64,000 bases of DNA from Micromonospora cremea (GCF_900143515.1 NZ_FSQT01000001.1:1984001-2048000), one strand, 5' to 3'; numbered from the stretch's first letter, positions 8,595-17,917 are shown. Notes: generated by a model from the sequence alone, not told the origin. Numbers and translations: made by a program.

Positions 8595-9577
8595 CACCGG
8601 TCCTCCCCGTCGGAGTAGTGCACCCAGAACCGCCCGGTGCTGAAGAAGATCGCGGTGATCACCGCGATGGCGAGCAGGAAGACCCAGGCCATCGCCGAGG
8701 CGTAGCCCATCTCGAGGTCGGTGAAGCCGGTGATGTAGAGGTTCAGCGTGTACATGAGGGTGGAGTCGACCGGGCCGCCGGTGCCGTTGCTGAGCACGAA
8801 CGCGGCGGTGAAGCCCTGGAACCCGTTGATCGTCTCCAGCACCAGGTTGAAGAAGATCACCGGGGAGAGCATCGGCAGGGTGACGTTGCGGAACTGCCGG
8901 AACCGGCCGGCCCCGTCGACCGAGGCGGCCTCGTACAGCTCGGTGGGCACCTGCTTCAGCCCGGCCAGGAAGATCACCATCGGCGCGCCGAACTGCCAGA
9001 TCGCCAGCACCATCAGCGTCTCCAGGGCCCAGTCCGGGTCGTTGACCCAGGGCTTGCCCTGGATGCCGACGAGGCTGAGCAGCGAGTTGAACGCGCCGTC
9101 GCGGTTGAACATGTTGACCCAGACGATGGCTAGGGCGACGCTGCCGCCGAGCAGCGACGGCAGGTAGAACAGCCCGCGGAACAGGCCGACCCCACGCCAG
9201 GCGCGGTTGAGCAGCAGCGCCACGCCGAGCGCCGCAGCGAGTTTCAGGGGTACGGCGATCAGCGCGAAGGTGAGGGTGACCCGCACCGAATGCCAGTACG
9301 ACGGGTCGGCGGTGAACATCCGCTCGTAGTTGGCCAGCCCCACCCACTGCGCCTCGGAGAATGGGGTGAGGATGTCGTAGTTGGTGAAGCTCAGGTAGAG
9401 CGACAGCAGCATGGGGATCGCCGTGACACCCATCAGGCCGATGAGCCACGGCGACAGGAAGACGTACCCCGCCAGACCTTCGCTGTGCCGGACGCGTCCG
9501 GGCCCGCGCCGGTCGGCGCGGACCCGGACGGAGCCGGGATCAGGTCGGGTGGGGTCGGGTGCCGTGGTCAACGCCAC
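8594..9577 (-). CDS. Carbohydrate ABC transporter permease (MalF-type)
   Basis: A 327-residue partner permease of the CUT1 importer. The Arg-rich, Pro-rich N-terminal tail precedes the first helix (AGYVFLSPWLIGLMGVTAIP). The EAA loop reads YEAASVDGAGRFRQFRNVTLPM. It lies 30 nt downstream of the solute-binding protein gene and overlaps the next permease by ATGA. The substrate is most likely an oligouronide or pectin-derived sugar, judged from the neighbouring enzymes. Confidence 0.93.
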   Translation of the reverse strand: MALTTAPDPTRPDPGSVRVRADRRGPGRVRHSEGLAGYVFLSPWLIGLMGVTAIPMLLSLYLSFTNYDILTPFSEAQWVGLANYERMFTADPSYWHSVRVTLTFALIAVPLKLAAALGVALLLNRAWRGVGLFRGLFYLPSLLGGSVALAIVWVNMFNRDGAFNSLLSLVGIQGKPWVNDPDWALETLMVLAIWQFGAPMVIFLAGLKQVPTELYEAASVDGAGRFRQFRNVTLPMLSPVIFFNLVLETINGFQGFTAAFVLSNGTGGPVDSTLMYTLNLYITGFTDLEMGYASAMAWVFLLAIAVITAIFFSTGRFWVHYSDGEDR

Positions 9578-9607
9578 GAACAGCTCCTCTCCTCGCCTGG
9601 TGGGCGG

Positions 9608-10957
9608 TCAGGCGATGGCGGCCTTGCACGCCTCGACGAACTGGGTGGCGGCCTCGGCGGTGGTGGCCCGGCCGTACTGGGCGTTCTCCGCGGCCTTGAT
9701 CAGCTCGGACTTGACCTTGCTGTGCCCCTTGATCGGCACCTGCGGCGACTCGCCGAACTTCTGGGTCAGCTCCGCCTCGACGGCGATCGACTGCTTCATG
9801 GCCGGGTCAGTGGTGTCGTCGCTGACCGCCCGCCGCAGGTCCAGGTTGGACGGCAGGCCACGGTCGGTGCCGAGCAGCTTGACCGCCTCCTGGTCGTTGT
9901 TCAGGAAGTTGATCACGTCGACCGCGACGTCCTTGTTCTTGCTGCCCTTGAACACCGACCAGTACATCGAGGCCCGGGCCCACTGCGCGCTGGGGTCACC
10001 GGGGTAGGCGATCACGCCCAGCTCGTCCTTGGTGTTCTTCTTCAGGTCCGGCATCTGGTTGGCCCAGACCCAGGAGGTCGCCGACTTGCCGGTGACCACC
10101 AGTTGCTTGGTGACGTCACTGGAGTTGCCCTCGTGGATGACGTCGGCGGTCGGGGTGGCCTTGCGGTCGCGGGCACCCTTCCACAGGTCGAACCACCTGG
10201 TCACGTCCTCGGCGGTGAAGCCCAACTCCTTGGCCTTGTAGAGGTCCTTGCCCTGCTGGCGCAGCCACACCCAGAACGCCTTGTAGTCGGCGCTCGGGTC
10301 CTGCGTGCCGGGCACGCCGGTCTTCTTGGTCACCTGCTCGGCCCAGGCGATGTGCTGCTCCCAGGTCATCCCGGTGGTCGGCTCGGGCAGGTTGTGCTTG
10401 GCCAGCAGCGTCTTGTTGTAGACCAGGCCCTGGGTGTTCTCCCCGGCGGCCAGGCCGGCGAGCTTGCCGTCGACCACGCCGTACTGCCAGAGGCTCTTGG
10501 GGAACTTGGAAGTGTCCACCTTGCCGGACTCCTGGTAGGAGGTCAGGTCGAGCGTGGTGCTGCGGGCCGCGTACTCGGCCAGGTAGTTGTCGTCGATCTG
10601 GAACAGGTCGGGCGGGTTGCCACCGGCGGTGAGCGTCGCCAGCTTGTCGAAGTAGCCCTGGTTGGCCTGCCAGGTCTTCTCGAACGTCACGTTCGGGTGC
10701 TTCTTGGTGTACAGCGCCAAGGCGTCCTCGGCGAGCTTGGCTCGGGCGTCACCGCCCCACCAGAAAATGGAGAGCTTGACCGGAGCGTTCGGATCGGTGG
10801 CGGTGTCATCGTCTCCGCCGCAGGCCGCGGCGCCGAACAGCAGCGGCGCGGCGACCGCCGCGGCGAGCACGCCGCGCAGCAGCCGCCGCCTGGGCAGGGG
10901 GGTACGGTGGGTGCGCCCGACGGGCGCGCTGGCGGTGGGGGGCGTTGCGGGGTGCAT
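9608..10957 (-). CDS. Extracellular solute-binding lipoprotein of the sugar ABC importer
   Basis: A 449-residue SBP (family 1, MalE-like). The N-terminus has an Arg stretch (LPRRRLLRG, residues 21-29) that could serve as a Tat signal, a hydrophobic core and a lipobox FGAAAC with the lipidated Cys at 46, followed by acidic residues. The mature protein carries typical SBP features (FWWGGDARAKLAEDALALY; PDLFQIDDNYLAEY). First transport gene downstream of lacI, with a 19-nt gap, so likely co-transcribed. Confidence 0.93.
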   Translation of the reverse strand: MHPATPPTASAPVGRTHRTPLPRRRLLRGVLAAAVAAPLLFGAAACGGDDDTATDPNAPVKLSIFWWGGDARAKLAEDALALYTKKHPNVTFEKTWQANQGYFDKLATLTAGGNPPDLFQIDDNYLAEYAARSTTLDLTSYQESGKVDTSKFPKSLWQYGVVDGKLAGLAAGENTQGLVYNKTLLAKHNLPEPTTGMTWEQHIAWAEQVTKKTGVPGTQDPSADYKAFWVWLRQQGKDLYKAKELGFTAEDVTRWFDLWKGARDRKATPTADVIHEGNSSDVTKQLVVTGKSATSWVWANQMPDLKKNTKDELGVIAYPGDPSAQWARASMYWSVFKGSKNKDVAVDVINFLNNDQEAVKLLGTDRGLPSNLDLRRAVSDDTTDPAMKQSIAVEAELTQKFGESPQVPIKGHSKVKSELIKAAENAQYGRATTAEAATQFVEACKAAIA

Positions 10958-10976
10958 GTGCGCTCACTCCTCGGCA

Positions 10977-12107
10977 TTAGGAGGCGACGGCGTCACCGGT
11001 GGCCGTGGTCGGGATGCCCGGGCCCGCAGGGCAATGCGGGTCCGGGCTCAGCGGCGCGGCCAGGGGACGTGCCGGTCGGGCCCGCGGGCCCGGGCCGGTC
11101 GAGTCGCGGATGACCAGGTCGGTCTGGAGCATTACCTGTGCGGTGGTACGACGGACGCCGATCGCCGTGCCGGCACCGAGCCCCCGCGTACCGCGCGGTG
11201 ACTCGGTGTCCTGTTGCAGCAGCATGTCGACGGCCGTCCGGCCGGCGGCCGCGGTGGGTGTGGCCACCGTCGTCAGTTTGGGGCGGGTGAGCCGGCTCAG
11301 GGCGATGTCGTCGACCCCGACGACGCTCACCTCCTGCGGCACCCGGACCCCGAGCGCGTCCAGCCCCTCGATGAGGCCGATCGCCATCAGGTCGTTGTAG
11401 GCCAGCACGGCGGAGACGCCGCTGCGCCGCACCTGCTCGGCGACCGCGGACCCACCGGTCTCGGTGGGCGCGTTCGGGCCGAGCAGGGTCAGCTCCGCGC
11501 CGCCGGCCCGGGCGGCCGTAGCGGCGGCCCGGCGCATCTCCCGGTTGGTCCACGAGCTGCGTGGGCCGCCGAGCAGCGCGATGCGGGTGTGGCCCAGGCC
11601 GATCAGGTGGTCGATCGCCGCCCTGGCGCCCTGCCCGACATCCATCAGCACACAGGGCAGGCCGGTGACCTGGCGGTTCACCACCACCAGCGGCACCTCG
11701 CGGCTGAGCTGCTCGATCAGGCTGTTGCTCATCCGCGGGCTGCACAGCAGCACCCCGTCCACCTGCTTGGCCAGGGCGTGGACCAGCTCCTCCTCGGCGG
11801 TCGGGTCCTCATTGGTGTCGGCCACGAAGACGTGGTAGTCGCGGTGCCGGGCCTGACTCTCCGCCGCCTTGATCAGCGGCGGGAAGAACGGGTTCGCGAT
11901 GTCCGCGATGATCAGCCCGATGTTGTGCGTCCGCCCGGTGATCAGGGCCCGGGCGGCCCGGTTCGGCCGGTAGCCCAGATCCTCCGCGCAGGCCAGCACC
12001 CGGACCCGGGTCTCCGGGTTGACCAGGTGCGGGGCGGAGAAGGTGCGGGACACGGTGGAGATGTGCACCCCGGAGGCGCGGGCGACGTCCCGGATGGTGA
12101 CTGGCAC
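10977..12107 (-). CDS. LacI-family transcriptional regulator of the sugar-acid locus
   Basis: A 376-residue LacI/GalR repressor. The HTH at residues 2-50 (TIRDVARASGVHISTVSRTFS) is followed by the hinge (NRAARALITGRTHNIGLIIADI) and a periplasmic-binding-like sensor domain. The GTG at 12107 is preferred over upstream in-frame codons because GAAGGGG (12112-12118) lies 4 nt before it and the HTH begins right after it. The C-terminal 45 residues are a Pro/Ala/Arg-rich extension not seen in typical members. The palindromes at 12159 and 12310 are its probable operators. It likely controls both the ABC operon, of which it is the first gene, and the divergent catabolic operon. Confidence 0.92.
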   Translation of the reverse strand: MPVTIRDVARASGVHISTVSRTFSAPHLVNPETRVRVLACAEDLGYRPNRAARALITGRTHNIGLIIADIANPFFPPLIKAAESQARHRDYHVFVADTNEDPTAEEELVHALAKQVDGVLLCSPRMSNSLIEQLSREVPLVVVNRQVTGLPCVLMDVGQGARAAIDHLIGLGHTRIALLGGPRSSWTNREMRRAAATAARAGGAELTLLGPNAPTETGGSAVAEQVRRSGVSAVLAYNDLMAIGLIEGLDALGVRVPQEVSVVGVDDIALSRLTRPKLTTVATPTAAAGRTAVDMLLQQDTESPRGTRGLGAGTAIGVRRTTAQVMLQTDLVIRDSTGPGPRARPARPLAAPLSPDPHCPAGPGIPTTATGDAVAS

Positions 12108-12158
12108 GGCGGCCCCTTCGTCCGATGTGGCGGCGGTCACGTGGGTGTGGCCAATTAA

Positions 12159-12172
12159 TGCAAACGGTTGCT
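12159..12172. promoter_or_regulatory. LacI-type operator (lacI side)
   Basis: TGCAAACGGTTGCT is a near-palindrome with the CG centre and TGCAA/TTGC arms characteristic of LacI-family sites. It lies 51 bp upstream of the lacI start, in its probable promoter. The match to the site at 12310-12323 supports one regulator binding both. Confidence 0.7.
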
Positions 12173-12276
12173 CCACTGTCAACGACGCCTGATTACGGTT
12201 CTGTTGCGCCAGAACTCCTATTGGCGACTTCCAGGCCCGCAAACACTGACATTTACCGCCGATTGTGCCGCCCTCG

Positions 12277-12306
12277 TTGACGCGATCGAATCGAGCGTGA
12301 TTACTT
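12277..12306 (+). promoter_or_regulatory. Predicted promoter of the catabolic operon
   Basis: TTGACG (12277-12282) and TTACTT (12301-12306) are separated by 18 bp. A start site about 7 bp downstream falls inside the operator 12310-12323, giving a simple steric repression arrangement. Confidence 0.5.
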
Positions 12307-12309
12307 CAC

Positions 12310-12323
12310 TGCAAACCTTTGCA
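12310..12323. promoter_or_regulatory. LacI-type operator (catabolic operon side)
   Basis: TGCAAACCTTTGCA has perfect 6-bp inverted arms (TGCAAA/TTTGCA) around CC. It overlaps the expected transcription start of the oxidoreductase gene and sits 9 bp upstream of its RBS. Second copy of the motif at 12159. Confidence 0.8.
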
Positions 12324-12345
12324 GGATCACCGGGGAGGCGACCTC

Positions 12346-13674
12346 ATGTCACCCAGAGCCGACGGTCGGGTCCGGCACGCCGTCGTGGGCACCGGAGCGC
12401 GGGCGGAGATGTTCGTCCGGGCCCTGGTGCTCGACCACGCCGACACCACCGAGCTGGTCGCCTTCACCGACGTCAATCAGGCCCGGATGGACGCACACAA
12501 CCGCTGGCTCACCGAGCTGGGCCACCACCCGGTGCCGACCTACGCGGCCGGCGACTTCGGGGCCATGCTGGACAAGGAGCGGGTCGACGTCGTCCTGGTC
12601 ACCAGCGTGGACGTCACCCATGACGAGTACGTGGTGGCCGCGCTGCGCGCCGGGCGCGAGGTCCTCACCGAGAAGCCGATGACCGTGGACGCGCCGCGCT
12701 GCCGGCGGATCCTGGACGCCGTGGCGGAGACCGGCGGCCGGGTGACGGTCGCCTTCAACTACCGCTACAACCCGCTGCACGAACAGGTCCGCCGGCTGCT
12801 CGCCGACGGCGCGGTGGGCGAGATCGGCTCGGTGCACTTCGAGTGGCTGCTCGACGTGCGGCACGGCGCCGACTACTTCCGCCGCTGGCACCGGGACAAG
12901 GCCGTCTCCGGCGGGCTGATGGTGCACAAGGCCAGCCACCACTTCGACCTGGTCAACTGGTGGCTGGACGCCACCCCGGTCGAGGTGTACGCCGCCGGGC
13001 GCCTGTTCTTCTACGGTGACACCGGCCGCCGGCACGGCTACGCCCGCGACTACGACCGGGCGCACGGCTCCCCCGCCGCCGCGGACGACCCGTTCGCGCT
13101 GCGGCTGGACGCGCACCCTCGGCTGCGCGAGCTGTACCTCGACGCCGAGGCCGAGGACGGCTACCAGCGCGACCGCAACGTGTTCGCCGCCGGGGTGAGC
13201 ATCGAGGACGACATGGCGGTGCTCGCCCGCTACTCCACCGGCGCCACGATGACCTACCACCTCACCGCGTACGCCCCCTGGGAGGGCTACCGGGTGATGG
13301 TCAACGGCAGCCGGGGCCGGCTGGAGCTGGAGGTCACCGAGAATGACTTCGTCGACCGGGGCACCGCCGGCGCGGTCAAGGGCGCCGCGCTGCACGGCAC
13401 CGAGGCGCCGGCCGAGGGCGGTGGCGCGACGCTCACCCTGCGCCCGTTCTGGGCGCCGCCCCGGCAGATCCCCGTCGAGGGCCGCACCCGGCACGGGCAC
13501 GGTGGCGCGGACGCCCGGATGACCGGGGTGCTCTTCGGTGGCCACCCCGACCCACTGGACCGCGCCGCGACCGCCGACGACGGCGCCCTGGCCCTGCTCA
13601 CCGGCCTGGCCGCGAACCGGTCCTTCGAGACCGGTCAACCGGTCCGGGTCGCCGACCTGCTCACCACCCGCTGA
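12346..13674 (+). CDS. Gfo/Idh/MocA-family oxidoreductase
   Basis: A 442-residue NAD(P)-dependent sugar oxidoreductase. The Rossmann fold begins RHAVVGTGARAEMF, a Gly-rich loop variant. The family EKP motif (VLTEKPMTVD, near residue 110) carries the catalytic Lys. The C-terminal substrate domain includes KASHHFDLVNWWL. The ATG at 12346 follows a strong RBS, GGGGAGG (12332-12338). It is the first gene of the rightward operon under the LacI operator. The substrate is unknown; long members of this family beside uronate genes usually act on sugar acids or their glycosides. Confidence 0.88.
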   Translation: MSPRADGRVRHAVVGTGARAEMFVRALVLDHADTTELVAFTDVNQARMDAHNRWLTELGHHPVPTYAAGDFGAMLDKERVDVVLVTSVDVTHDEYVVAALRAGREVLTEKPMTVDAPRCRRILDAVAETGGRVTVAFNYRYNPLHEQVRRLLADGAVGEIGSVHFEWLLDVRHGADYFRRWHRDKAVSGGLMVHKASHHFDLVNWWLDATPVEVYAAGRLFFYGDTGRRHGYARDYDRAHGSPAAADDPFALRLDAHPRLRELYLDAEAEDGYQRDRNVFAAGVSIEDDMAVLARYSTGATMTYHLTAYAPWEGYRVMVNGSRGRLELEVTENDFVDRGTAGAVKGAALHGTEAPAEGGGATLTLRPFWAPPRQIPVEGRTRHGHGGADARMTGVLFGGHPDPLDRAATADDGALALLTGLAANRSFETGQPVRVADLLTTR

Positions 13675-13698
13675 CCCACCGACGAGGAGCCCATCCCC

Positions 13699-15132
13699 GT
13701 GCCCACGTTCGACAACACCGACCTGCTCCTGCCGCCCGAGCCCGGCCAGCGCGCGCTGGCCCGGGAGCTGTACGCGCTGGCCGCGGAGCAACCCATCATC
13801 TCGCCGCACGGGCACGTCGACCCGGCCCTGCTCGCCGAGGACCGACCGTTTCCCGACCCGGCGCAGTTGCTCATCGTGCCCGACCACTACCTGACCCGGA
13901 TGCTGCTCAGCCAGGGCGTACCCCCGGCGGACCTGGGCGTGCCGACCCGCGACGGCAGCCCGGTGGAGACCGACGGCCGGGTCATCTGGCGGCGCTTCGC
14001 CGCGCACTGGCACCTGTTTCGGGGCACCCCGTCGCGACTGTGGCTGGAGCAGACCTTCCGCACCGTGTTCGGGGTGCACACCCCGCTCGGCCCGGCCACC
14101 GCCGACACCCTCTACGACGAGCTGGCCGCCCGGCTCGCCGAGCCGGACTTCCGGCCCCGAGCGCTGTTCGAGCGGTTCGGCATCGAGGTGCTGGCCACCA
14201 CCGAGTCGCCGCTGGACGACCTCGGCCAGCACGCCAAGCTCGCCGCCGACGGCTGGGGTGGGCCGGGCGGCCGGGTGGTCACCACTTTCCGGCCCGACGA
14301 CGTGGTGGACATGGAGTTCGAGGGCTGGTCGACCAACGTCGAGCGGTTGGGCGAGCTGGCCGGGGAGAACACCGGCACGTACGACGGCTACCTGGCCGCG
14401 CTGCGGGCACGCCGGGTCGCGTTCATCGCCGCCGGAGCGACCTCCTCCGACCACGGCCACCCCACCGCGCGCACCCTGGACCTGGCACCGCAGGAGGCCG
14501 CGCGGCTGTACGACCGGGGCCGGCGCGGCGAGGCCGACCCGGCCGACGCGGAGGCGTTCCGGGCGCACATGCTGGTGGAGTTCGCCCGGATGTCGCTCGA
14601 CGACGGCCTGGTCATGCAGCTGCATCCGGGAGCGGTGCGCAACCACAACCGCTGGCTGCACGCCCGGCACGGTCGCGACGTCGGCGGGGACGTCCCGCAG
14701 GCCACCGAGTACGTGCACGCGCTCGCCCCGCTGCTGGAGCGCTACGGCAACGACCCCCGGCTGCGGGTCGTGCTCTACACCCTCGACGAGGACGCCTTCA
14801 CCCGCGAGCTGGCACCTCTGGCCGGCGGCTACGCCGCGCTGCTGCTCGGCGCACCCTGGTGGTTCCTGGACTCCCCCGAGGTGCTGCGCCGGTTCCGGGA
14901 GACGGTCACCGAGACCGCCGGGTTCTACAACACCACCGGGTTCGTCGACGACACCCGGGCGTTCTGCTCCATCCCGGTCCGCCACGACGTGGCCCGCCGG
15001 GTGGACGCCGGCTTCCTGGCCCGGCTCGTCGCCGAGCACCGGCTGCCGATGGACGAGGCGGCCGAGACCATCGTCGACCTGGCGTACCGGCTGCCGAAGC
15101 AGGTCTTCAACTTCGGGGGGCAGAACCAGTGA
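13699..15132 (+). CDS. uxaC: Uronate isomerase (glucuronate/galacturonate isomerase)
   Basis: A 477-residue amidohydrolase-fold isomerase that converts D-glucuronate to D-fructuronate and D-galacturonate to D-tagaturonate in the cytoplasm. The metal/active-site signature SPHGHVDP is near residues 35-42, followed by FRGTPSRLWLEQTF, the internal LHPGAVRNHN stretch and the C-terminal FCSIPVRHDVARRVDAGFLARLV block conserved in UxaC. Length fits the family (about 470). GTG start with GAGGAG upstream. Its TGA overlaps the next GTG. It is the first committed step of the inferred uronate pathway. Confidence 0.95.
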   Translation: MPTFDNTDLLLPPEPGQRALARELYALAAEQPIISPHGHVDPALLAEDRPFPDPAQLLIVPDHYLTRMLLSQGVPPADLGVPTRDGSPVETDGRVIWRRFAAHWHLFRGTPSRLWLEQTFRTVFGVHTPLGPATADTLYDELAARLAEPDFRPRALFERFGIEVLATTESPLDDLGQHAKLAADGWGGPGGRVVTTFRPDDVVDMEFEGWSTNVERLGELAGENTGTYDGYLAALRARRVAFIAAGATSSDHGHPTARTLDLAPQEAARLYDRGRRGEADPADAEAFRAHMLVEFARMSLDDGLVMQLHPGAVRNHNRWLHARHGRDVGGDVPQATEYVHALAPLLERYGNDPRLRVVLYTLDEDAFTRELAPLAGGYAALLLGAPWWFLDSPEVLRRFRETVTETAGFYNTTGFVDDTRAFCSIPVRHDVARRVDAGFLARLVAEHRLPMDEAAETIVDLAYRLPKQVFNFGGQNQ

Positions 15133-16433
15133 GCGTCACCATCACCTCCGTCGAGGTGCACGACGTGCGGTTCCCGACCGCCGCGCGGGGCGACGGCTCC
15201 GACGCGATCAACCGGGGCGACTACTCGGCGACCTACGTGGAGCTGGGCACCGACGCCGGGCCGACCGGCGCCGGTTTCACCTTCACCAACGGCCGGGGCA
15301 ACGAGATCACCTGCGCGGCCGTCCACGCGCTGGCCCACCACGTTCGGGGGCGGACAGTCGAGGAGATCGTCGCCGAGCCAGTGGCGTTCTGGCGTTCGCT
15401 CAGCGCTGATGTGCAACTGCGCTGGCTGGGCCCGGAGAAGGGCGTCATCCACATGGCGACCGGCGCGCTGGTCAACGCGGTGTGGGACCTGCGGGCCACG
15501 CTGGCCGGCAAGCCGATGTGGCGGTTCCTCGCCGAGCTGCCCACCGATGAGCTGGTCGCCAGCGTCGACTTCCGGCACATCACCGACGCGCTCACCCCGG
15601 ACGAGGCCGCCGCGATCCTCAACAAGGGACGCGACGGGCTCACCGACCGTCTGGCCACGCTGGAACGCGACGGTTTTCCTTCGTACACCACATCGGTCGG
15701 CTGGCTGGGCTACCCGGACGACAAGGTGCGGGCGCTGACCCGGCGGGCGTACGACGACGGCTGGCGGGCGATGAAGATGAAGGTCGGCGGCCCACTCGTC
15801 GACGACCTGCGCCGGGCCCGGATCATCCGGGCCGAGATCGGCCCCGACGCGCTGCTGATGATGGACGCCAACCAGGTGTGGGACGTCGACGAGGCGATCA
15901 CGGCGATGACCGCGCTGGCCGAGGTGGACCCGTACTGGATCGAGGAGCCGACGCACGCCGACGACATCCTCGGCCACGCCCGGATCGCCCGCGCGGTCGG
16001 CGAGCTGACCGATGGCCGGTGCCGGGTGGCCACCGGTGAGGTGGCCGCCAACCGGGTGATCTTCAAGCAGCTGCTCCAGGCTGAGGCGATCGGCGTGATG
16101 CAGATCGACGCGTGCCGGGTCGGCGGGGTCAACGAGGTGCTCGCGGAGCTGCTGCTGGCGGCGAAGTTCGGGGTGCCGGTCTGCCCGCACGCCGGCGGCG
16201 TCGGCCTCTGCGAGTACGTCCAGCACCTGGCGATCTTCGACTACCTGCGGGTGGGCACCGGCCTGGACGGGCGGATGATCGAGTACGTCGACCATCTGCA
16301 CGAGCACTTCGTCGACCCGGTACGCACCCGTGGTGGCCGCTACCTGCTGCCCGAGCGGCCCGGCTACAGCGCCACCATGAAGCCGGAGTCGATCGCCGAG
16401 TTCCGCTTCCCGGACGGCCCGGTGTGGCGGTGA
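15129..16433 (+). CDS. Enolase-superfamily sugar-acid dehydratase, L-fuconate dehydratase type
   Basis: A 434-residue acid-sugar dehydratase. Visible catalytic elements are KMK at 216-218 (general base Lys), MMDANQVW and WIEEPTHADD metal ligands, ATGEVAANR, and the His at about 354 in CPHAGGVGLCEYVQH, all in the L-fuconate dehydratase (FucD) pattern. Length matches FucD. FucD enzymes also act on L-galactonate and related acids. Beside uronate isomerase and a fructuronate-reductase-like enzyme the true substrate may be a uronate-derived aldonate; that is inference. GTG start overlaps the uxaC stop (GTGA). Confidence 0.88.
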   Translation: MSVTITSVEVHDVRFPTAARGDGSDAINRGDYSATYVELGTDAGPTGAGFTFTNGRGNEITCAAVHALAHHVRGRTVEEIVAEPVAFWRSLSADVQLRWLGPEKGVIHMATGALVNAVWDLRATLAGKPMWRFLAELPTDELVASVDFRHITDALTPDEAAAILNKGRDGLTDRLATLERDGFPSYTTSVGWLGYPDDKVRALTRRAYDDGWRAMKMKVGGPLVDDLRRARIIRAEIGPDALLMMDANQVWDVDEAITAMTALAEVDPYWIEEPTHADDILGHARIARAVGELTDGRCRVATGEVAANRVIFKQLLQAEAIGVMQIDACRVGGVNEVLAELLLAAKFGVPVCPHAGGVGLCEYVQHLAIFDYLRVGTGLDGRMIEYVDHLHEHFVDPVRTRGGRYLLPERPGYSATMKPESIAEFRFPDGPVWR

Positions 16434-17917
16434 CCGTCGGCGCCTCCCGGCTCGGCCTGGGCGTGCTACGCCGGCTGCCCGCCGCGGCCCGACCGCTGGT
16501 GCGGCCGGGCACCGTGCCGGCCGGTGTGGTGCACCTCGGGCTCGGCGCGTTCCACCGGGCGCACCAGGCGGTCTACACCGAGGCCGCGATCGGCGCGGCC
16601 GGTGGCGACTGGGGCATCGTGGCGGTCGCCCCGCGCAGCACCGCCCTGGTCGAGGCGCTCGCCGCGCAGGACAACCTGTTCAGCGTCAGCACCCTCTCCG
16701 CCGCCGGCAGCGCCACCCGTGTGGTGGGCGCGCTGAGCGGGGTACGGCACGCGCCCAGCGACCCGTACGCCGTGGTGGCGCTGCTCGCCGACCCGGCGGT
16801 GCGGGTGGTGACGCTGACCGTCACGGAGAAGGCGTACCAACTCGACCCGGTGACCGGCCAGTTGTGCCCGGACTCGGCGCTCGCCGCGGACCTGGCCGGC
16901 GGCCGTCCTCCGACCACCGTGCCGGGTCTGCTGCTGCGCGGGCTGGCCGCGCGGGCCGCCGCGGACGCCGGGCCGGTGGCGCTGGTCAGCTGCGACAACC
17001 TCCCGGCGAACGGCCGGCGGCTGCGTGGCCTCGTCGACCAGGCGGTCGGCCGTGCCGCCGGGGTGCCCACCGGGCTGGTCGACTGGGTGGCCGGCAATGT
17101 CACCTGCCCGGGCACCATGGTGGACCGGATCGTGCCGGCCAGCACCCCGGAGACGATCGACGCGGCCCGGCGGGCGCTCGGCGTGACCGACCTGGCCGCG
17201 GTGGCCGCCGAGCCGTACGCGCAGTGGGTGATCGAGGACGACTTCCCGGGCGGCCGGCCGGGCTGGGAGCACGCCGGTGCGGTGCTCACCGGCGACGCCG
17301 GCCCGTGGGAGCGGTTGAAGCTGCGCACCCTCAACGGCGTGCACTCGGCCGTGGCGTACCTGGGTGCGCTGGCCGGTCGCGAGACGGTCGCCGACGCGTT
17401 GGAGATACCGCACCTGGCCGACGTGCTGCGCCGGCTGATCGCCGAGGACGTGGCGGTCAGCTTCACCCCGCCGGACGGCGTCCGGGTGGTCGACTACGGC
17501 GAGCAGGTCCTGGCCCGGTTCGGCAACCCGGCGATCCGGCACCGCACCCTTCAGGTGGCGACGGACGGCTCGCAGAAGCTGCCGCAGCGGGTCCTGCACA
17601 CCATCGCCGACCTGCGCGCGGCCGGGCGATCCGCGCGCTGGGCGGCGCTGGTGGTGGCCGCCTGGTTGCGGTTCGCGCTGGGCCACGCCGACGACGGTCG
17701 GGCACTACCGTTCCAGGATCCCCTCGCCGGGCCGATCCGGGCCGCGCTGGACGCCGGCGCGCAGAACCCGGCCGGCGCGGTCGACGCGGTCTTCGCGCTG
17801 CGCGAGGTGATTCCGGTCGAGGTGGCCGAGGACGAGGAGGTTCGCGCCGACGTGATCGCCTGGATGACCGCGCTGGAGCGACACGGCGTCGAGGCGACAC
17901 TGGCCGGTGCCCGGTGA
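16430..17917 (+). CDS. Mannitol dehydrogenase/fructuronate reductase-family enzyme
   Basis: A 495-residue polyol-specific long-chain dehydrogenase. N-terminal Rossmann segment VVHLGLGAFHRAHQAVYTEAA, then TLTVTEKAYQLD, SCDNLPANG and the catalytic block around WERLKLRTLNGVHSAVAYLG (Lys, Asn and His of the K-N-H set). Expected to reduce D-fructuronate or D-tagaturonate, the product of the upstream isomerase. The GTG at 16430 overlaps the preceding TGA (GTGA); another in-frame GTG at 16424 is possible. Its TGA (17915-17917) lies in the first unit of the 29-bp repeat array. Confidence 0.9.
   Translation: MTVGASRLGLGVLRRLPAAARPLVRPGTVPAGVVHLGLGAFHRAHQAVYTEAAIGAAGGDWGIVAVAPRSTALVEALAAQDNLFSVSTLSAAGSATRVVGALSGVRHAPSDPYAVVALLADPAVRVVTLTVTEKAYQLDPVTGQLCPDSALAADLAGGRPPTTVPGLLLRGLAARAAADAGPVALVSCDNLPANGRRLRGLVDQAVGRAAGVPTGLVDWVAGNVTCPGTMVDRIVPASTPETIDAARRALGVTDLAAVAAEPYAQWVIEDDFPGGRPGWEHAGAVLTGDAGPWERLKLRTLNGVHSAVAYLGALAGRETVADALEIPHLADVLRRLIAEDVAVSFTPPDGVRVVDYGEQVLARFGNPAIRHRTLQVATDGSQKLPQRVLHTIADLRAAGRSARWAALVVAAWLRFALGHADDGRALPFQDPLAGPIRAALDAGAQNPAGAVDAVFALREVIPVEVAEDEEVRADVIAWMTALERHGVEATLAGAR

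Noticed and set aside
12349..15039. 896-codon antisense open frame opposite the oxidoreductase and uxaC
   Set aside because: Opposite two well-recognised enzymes with catalytic motifs; no domain and no RBS.
14040..15129. Extended upstream part of the FucD-type frame
   Set aside because: It overlaps uxaC; the GTGA start at 15129 begins the conserved enolase N-terminus.
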